The translations under genes and the position numbers were made by a program. Below, in pieces: positions 59,650 through 64,000 of a stretch of DNA of 64,000 nucleotides; the first letter of the stretch is position 1, and every line of letters starts with the position of its first letter. Where the stretch lies: NCBI RefSeq assembly GCF_041080655.1, contig NZ_CP163525.1, positions 5,766,001-5,830,000 on the forward strand. The letters are read 5' to 3'. The DNA comes from Streptomyces sp. CG4. Its GTDB lineage: Bacteria > Actinomycetota > Actinomycetes > Streptomycetales > Streptomycetaceae. The notes beneath the pieces are model-generated. The model was not told the origin of the DNA and did not search any database. It saw nothing but the letters and a program-made list of their open reading frames with translations.

Positions 59650-61110
59650 ATGCCGTCCGCAGCCCGCGCCCTGATCCGCCACCGGCGCCCGCCCCGGGGC
59701 CGCGTACCGCTCCCGGCCCGCGCCGCCCTGCCCGCGGCGCTGTGTCTGGGCGCCGTGTCGTGCGCCGTGCTGGGCACCGCACCCCTCGCCCATGCCGCTG
59801 CCGCCGCGGGCTGGTCGGTCGCGCCCACGGGCGACGGCCGCCCGTCCTTCTACGCCGAGGGTCCGCCCGGAACGGTCCTGCAGGACACGGTGTCCGTCAC
59901 CAATCCCGGGCGGGCGCCGGTCGTCGTACGGCTGTCCGGCACCGGCCTGCGGACGGCCTTCGCCGAGCGGGCCGGGAACGGGATACGCGTCCCGGCCCGC
60001 ACCCGCGCCGAGGTGCCCTTCACGGTGACGGTGCCGGCCGGGGCCGCGCCCGGCGACCGCTCGGGTGCCGTCGTCGCGCGGGACGCGCGGGGGCGTACGG
60101 CGACCGTGCCGATCCGGCTGCGGGTCGGCGGCCCGGCGCTCGCCGCGCTGACCGTCGAGCACCTCGCCGTGCACGCCGACCGCATCACGTACGAGCTGGT
60201 CAACCGGGGTACGACCGTCCTCGTGCCGAAGCTCGCGGTGCGCGCGGACGGTGTGCTCGGCCGGGTCCTGGACCGCGCGCCCCGCACCCTCCCCGTGCAC
60301 CTGCGCCCCGGCGCCCGCCTGAAACTCACCGAACCCTGGCCCGACCGGCCCGCACTGGACGCCGTCGACCTACGGCTGACGGTCACGGCCCCCGGCGGAG
60401 CCCACGCCACGGCGACCGCGTCGGCCCGATTCATACCGTGGCCGACGGCAACGGGCGCGACCGCCGCCCTGCTCACCGCGACGGCCGCGCTGCTCGCCGC
60501 CCGCCACCGACGCGGCACACGACCGGACACCCCGACGCCCGAGCACCCGACGCCGGACGACTCGGCCTCCGGCGCGCGGTCGGCGTCCGACGGGCCGACG
60601 GCCAGTGCTCCGGCGGACGGCGGCGGGATGGCCGGTGGCCAGCTGGACGGCAGCCGTGGCGCGCCGGTTGGTGGTGCTCGCGGCGCTGCCGGTGCTGCAA
60701 CCCCTGCCTGCTCGACGTCCAACGGCCCGACAGCCAGTGCTCCGGCGACCGGTGGCGCGACGAAAGGTGCCCCGACCGACGGCAGTAGGACGGCCGGTGG
60801 CCAGGCGGACGGCGGCGGGACGGTCGGTGGCCAGGCGGACGGCAGTCGTGGCGTGTCGGCTGGTGGCGTTCGCTGTGCTGCCGCTGCCGCTGCCGGTGTT
60901 GCAACCCCCGCCTGCTCGGGGTCCGACGGGCCGACGGCCGGTGCTCCGGCGACCGGTGGCGTGACGAAAGGTGCTCCGGCTGACGGCAGTGGGACGGCCG
61001 GTGGCCAGGTGGGCGGCAGTCGTGGCGTGTCGGCCGGTGGAGTTCGCGGTGCTGCCGCTGCCGCGGACCTCTGGCCCGGTGGTGTGTTCACGGAAGGCGC
61101 GGTGACGTGA
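59650..61110 (+). CDS. membrane-anchored surface protein with DUF916-like domain
   Basis: A 486-residue protein with a signal peptide (ends AHA-A near residue 50), a beta-sandwich with a DUF916-like pattern (YAEGPPGTVLQDTVSVTNPGRAPVVVRLSG...), a second Ig-like domain, and a membrane segment (about 268-285). The last 190 residues are Gly/Ala/Thr-rich repeats of about 30 residues (GGATKGAPTDGSRTAGGQADG type) that vary in the DNA by recombination. In Gram-positive bacteria DUF916 proteins pair with WxL surface proteins. Stop overlaps the next start. Confidence 0.68.
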   Translation: MPSAARALIRHRRPPRGRVPLPARAALPAALCLGAVSCAVLGTAPLAHAAAAAGWSVAPTGDGRPSFYAEGPPGTVLQDTVSVTNPGRAPVVVRLSGTGLRTAFAERAGNGIRVPARTRAEVPFTVTVPAGAAPGDRSGAVVARDARGRTATVPIRLRVGGPALAALTVEHLAVHADRITYELVNRGTTVLVPKLAVRADGVLGRVLDRAPRTLPVHLRPGARLKLTEPWPDRPALDAVDLRLTVTAPGGAHATATASARFIPWPTATGATAALLTATAALLAARHRRGTRPDTPTPEHPTPDDSASGARSASDGPTASAPADGGGMAGGQLDGSRGAPVGGARGAAGAATPACSTSNGPTASAPATGGATKGAPTDGSRTAGGQADGGGTVGGQADGSRGVSAGGVRCAAAAAAGVATPACSGSDGPTAGAPATGGVTKGAPADGSGTAGGQVGGSRGVSAGGVRGAAAAADLWPGGVFTEGAVT

Positions 61111-62203
61111 GCGGGAAGGTGCGGATTCTGCGGGGGGCGGCGGTGGCGGCGGTGTTTGCGCTGCTCCTGCTGCCGTTCGTCGGCCCGGCGGCCGCGGCGG
61201 ACGGACCGGTCGTGACGTTGTCGGCGACGCAGGCCGGCACCGGAGGCTCGATCACCGCCGGCGGCACCGGCTGGCGGCCGCACACGCTGCTGATGCTGCT
61301 GGTGTGTGGGCGGGCCACACCGTCCCGGGGTGTCATCGGCGGCACCAACTCCTGTGCCAACGCCGACGGCCGGGCCGTGACCACCGACGCCAAGGGCGCC
61401 TTCAGCAAGGAACTCCCGGTCGCCGAACCGCCCGTACCCTGCCCCTGTGTGGTGCACGTGGCCACCGTCACCGGCGCGAAGGCGGAGGCGGACGCCGTCC
61501 TGGAGGTCGCCGGGCATCCCGTCGCCCCGCTGCCCGCCGAGGACACCGAGGGCCGGCTGTCGGTCCTGTCGGACACCCGGCTGACCGGCTCCGGCTCCCT
61601 GCTGACCTGGTTCGGCGCCCCGCCGAGCCGCACCCTGGTCTTCACCGTCGGCAACTCCGGCACCGGCACGATCAAGGACCCCGTCTTCCAGGTCGGCTCC
61701 GCGCACGGCGTCTTCGCTCCGCAGTGGGACGACCGGCAGTGGCAGGGCACCCTGGCGCCCGGCAGGAAGGCCGAGGTCAGACTGCCCGTCGAGCTGTCCG
61801 CCGGGGCCCACGGCGACTACACCGTGTCCCTGAAGTACGACGGCAAGGTCCTCGCCGAACAGCCATGGGGCGTGGGCCGCCCCTGGGGCGTGACGCTGTT
61901 CTGGCTCCTGCTCTGCCTGGTCGTACCGGCCGCGCTGTTCCGCATCGGCATGGCCGTGGTGGACCGGGTACGGCCGCACCGACCGGGCGGCGCCTCCCGC
62001 AACGCCCACCGGCGGCTGCCCCGGCCCGCCCTGCGGCTGCGGTTGCCGCTGCCGCGCTCCCGCACCGCCGATACGCCCCACTCGACCCCGACCCTGCCGT
62101 GGTTCACCCCGGGCTCCGTCCCGGGCGACCCGGCCGGCCGGCTCTCCGCACCGCACCCCGACAGCCCGACGAGTCCTACGACTCCCACCAGGAAGGGACC
62201 CAC

Positions 62204-62207
<4 letters not shown>
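61107..62207 (+). CDS. bitopic surface protein of the same cluster
   Basis: A 366-residue exported protein: signal peptide (AAVAAVFALLLLPFVGPAAAAD), an extracellular beta region with three Cys (CGRATPS, NSCANAD, CPCVVHV), a second Ig-like region (LVFTVGNSGTGTIKDPVF...), one membrane helix (about 260-285, LFWLLLCLVVPAALFRIGMAVV) and a basic Pro-rich cytoplasmic tail. GTG 61107 overlaps the previous stop (GTGA), so it is coupled to the DUF916-like gene. Confidence 0.75.
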
Positions 62208-63499
<1,292 letters not shown>

Positions 63500-63527
63500 A
63501 TCCGGCCCGGACGAAGCAACGAACGGA

Positions 63528-63565
63528 AGAGGGCCGCCGCATCCACGTGGATGCGGCGGCCCTCT
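63528..63565. terminator. perfect 38-base palindrome terminator
   Basis: AGAGGGCCGCCGCATCCAC pairs with its exact complement with no loop. It separates the surface operon from the convergent transporter gene. Confidence 0.85.
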
Positions 63566-63589
63566 CTCGGCCAAGCCGGGCGGCAGCGA

Positions 63590-64000
63590 CTAGTGCACGT
63601 CGCCCATGAGCTTGTTGACGTTCTTGCGGAACATCCAGACCGCGACACCCGCGAGCACCGCGAGCACGGCCTCCAGGGCGACGAAGCCCATCTTGTCGAG
63701 GTTGACCCCGCCGACGGCCGGGTTCGACATCAGCGCGGTGATCGAGTCGCCCGCGGTGACGGCGAGGAACCAGACGCCCATCATCTGGGAGGCGTACTTC
63801 TTCGGCGCCATCTTCGTCGTCACGGACAGGCCCACCGGCGACAGCGTCAGCTCACCGATCGTCTGCACGAAGTAGATCGCGACCAGCCACATCGCCGCGG
63901 CCTTGTGACCGCCCTCGGCGATCGACAGCGGGGCGAGGAAGACGAAGAACGACGCACCGATCAGCACCAGACCGGAGGCGAACTTCACGATCGTGCTCGG
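63590..64000 (-). CDS. POT-family peptide:proton symporter, 5' partial
   Basis: The last 137 codons of a transporter that continues past the right edge. Helices IYFVQTIGELTLSPVGLSVTTKMAPKKY...MMGVWFLAVTAG and a final VLAVLAGVAVWMFRKNVNKLM match the C-terminal third of POT/PTR di- and tripeptide symporters, including the ELTLSPVGLS motif of the family. The N-terminus is outside. Function is confident for the family, substrate not. Confidence 0.88.
   Translation of the reverse strand, partial: PSTIVKFASGLVLIGASFFVFLAPLSIAEGGHKAAAMWLVAIYFVQTIGELTLSPVGLSVTTKMAPKKYASQMMGVWFLAVTAGDSITALMSNPAVGGVNLDKMGFVALEAVLAVLAGVAVWMFRKNVNKLMGDVH

Overview
The window is chromosomal DNA of a Streptomyces. Codon third positions are overwhelmingly G or C, GTG starts and GTGA/ATGA gene overlaps are common, and the marker tRNA bldA (tRNA-Leu, anticodon UAA) is present. 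Gene order (kinase, SurA-like lipoprotein, MazG, P450, two Rpf proteins, enolase, DivIC, DUF501, Ppx, NADH dehydrogenase, fatty-acid cyclopropane synthase, ABC exporter, bldA, thiolase, CBS, hut genes, sigma/anti-sigma genes) matches what I remember of the core region around eno in S. coelicolor. That comparison is from memory and was not run.

Layout. 1-9.8 kb: a secreted HNH nuclease (cut by the window edge), an acetyltransferase, a membrane protein with a Ser/Thr kinase, a SurA-like lipoprotein, MazG, a P450, and two tandem resuscitation-promoting factors, the second behind a ydaO-type (c-di-AMP) riboswitch. 10-17.5 kb: enolase, DivIC, DUF501, Ppx/GppA, a small secreted protein, a type II NADH dehydrogenase with a Rex-like operator, and a cyclopropane synthase-like methyltransferase. 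17.5-24.5 kb: a FtsX-type ABC system, bldA, PobA, a Bax-inhibitor-1 protein and small hypothetical genes. 24.5-34 kb: thiolase, SGNH hydrolase, cystathionine beta-synthase, and a four-gene osmoprotectant (OpuC-like) ABC operon. 34-46.5 kb: an ammonia-lyase homologue lacking the usual Ala-Ser-Gly triad, an RpiR regulator, a TnpB-like gene that looks inserted, a DapDC-like enzyme, and the operon hutU - M20 amidohydrolase - hutF - hutI.

46.5-52.1 kb is the most accessory-looking part: a ligand-binding-like protein, a small membrane or secreted protein ending in DSLIWG, a divergent LuxR/TrmB-like regulator, then an EamA exporter, a 2OG-Fe dioxygenase and an argininosuccinate-synthase-like enzyme in one orientation. 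It resembles a compact pathway for a modified amino acid. 52.2-57 kb: a sigma-like/zinc-finger/ricin fusion and a partner-switching set (SigB-type sigma, STAS antagonist, ATPase anti-sigma; probably sigI, arsI, prsI). 57-58.6 kb: a divergent seryl-tRNA synthetase behind a T-box whose specifier reads UCC (Ser). 58.8-63.5 kb: four genes for a sortase-anchored surface system (LPQTG and LAQTG proteins plus two membrane-anchored partners). The window ends inside a POT-family peptide transporter.

The strongest points for follow-up are the serine T-box with its SerRS paralogue, the ArgG-like/dioxygenase/exporter cluster, the peptide-regulator locus next to it, the surface-protein operon, and the TnpB-like element, which carries a TTA codon in a window that also holds bldA. 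Starts were chosen by Shine-Dalgarno (SD) spacing and family length. All family assignments are by reading motifs; no database search was done.
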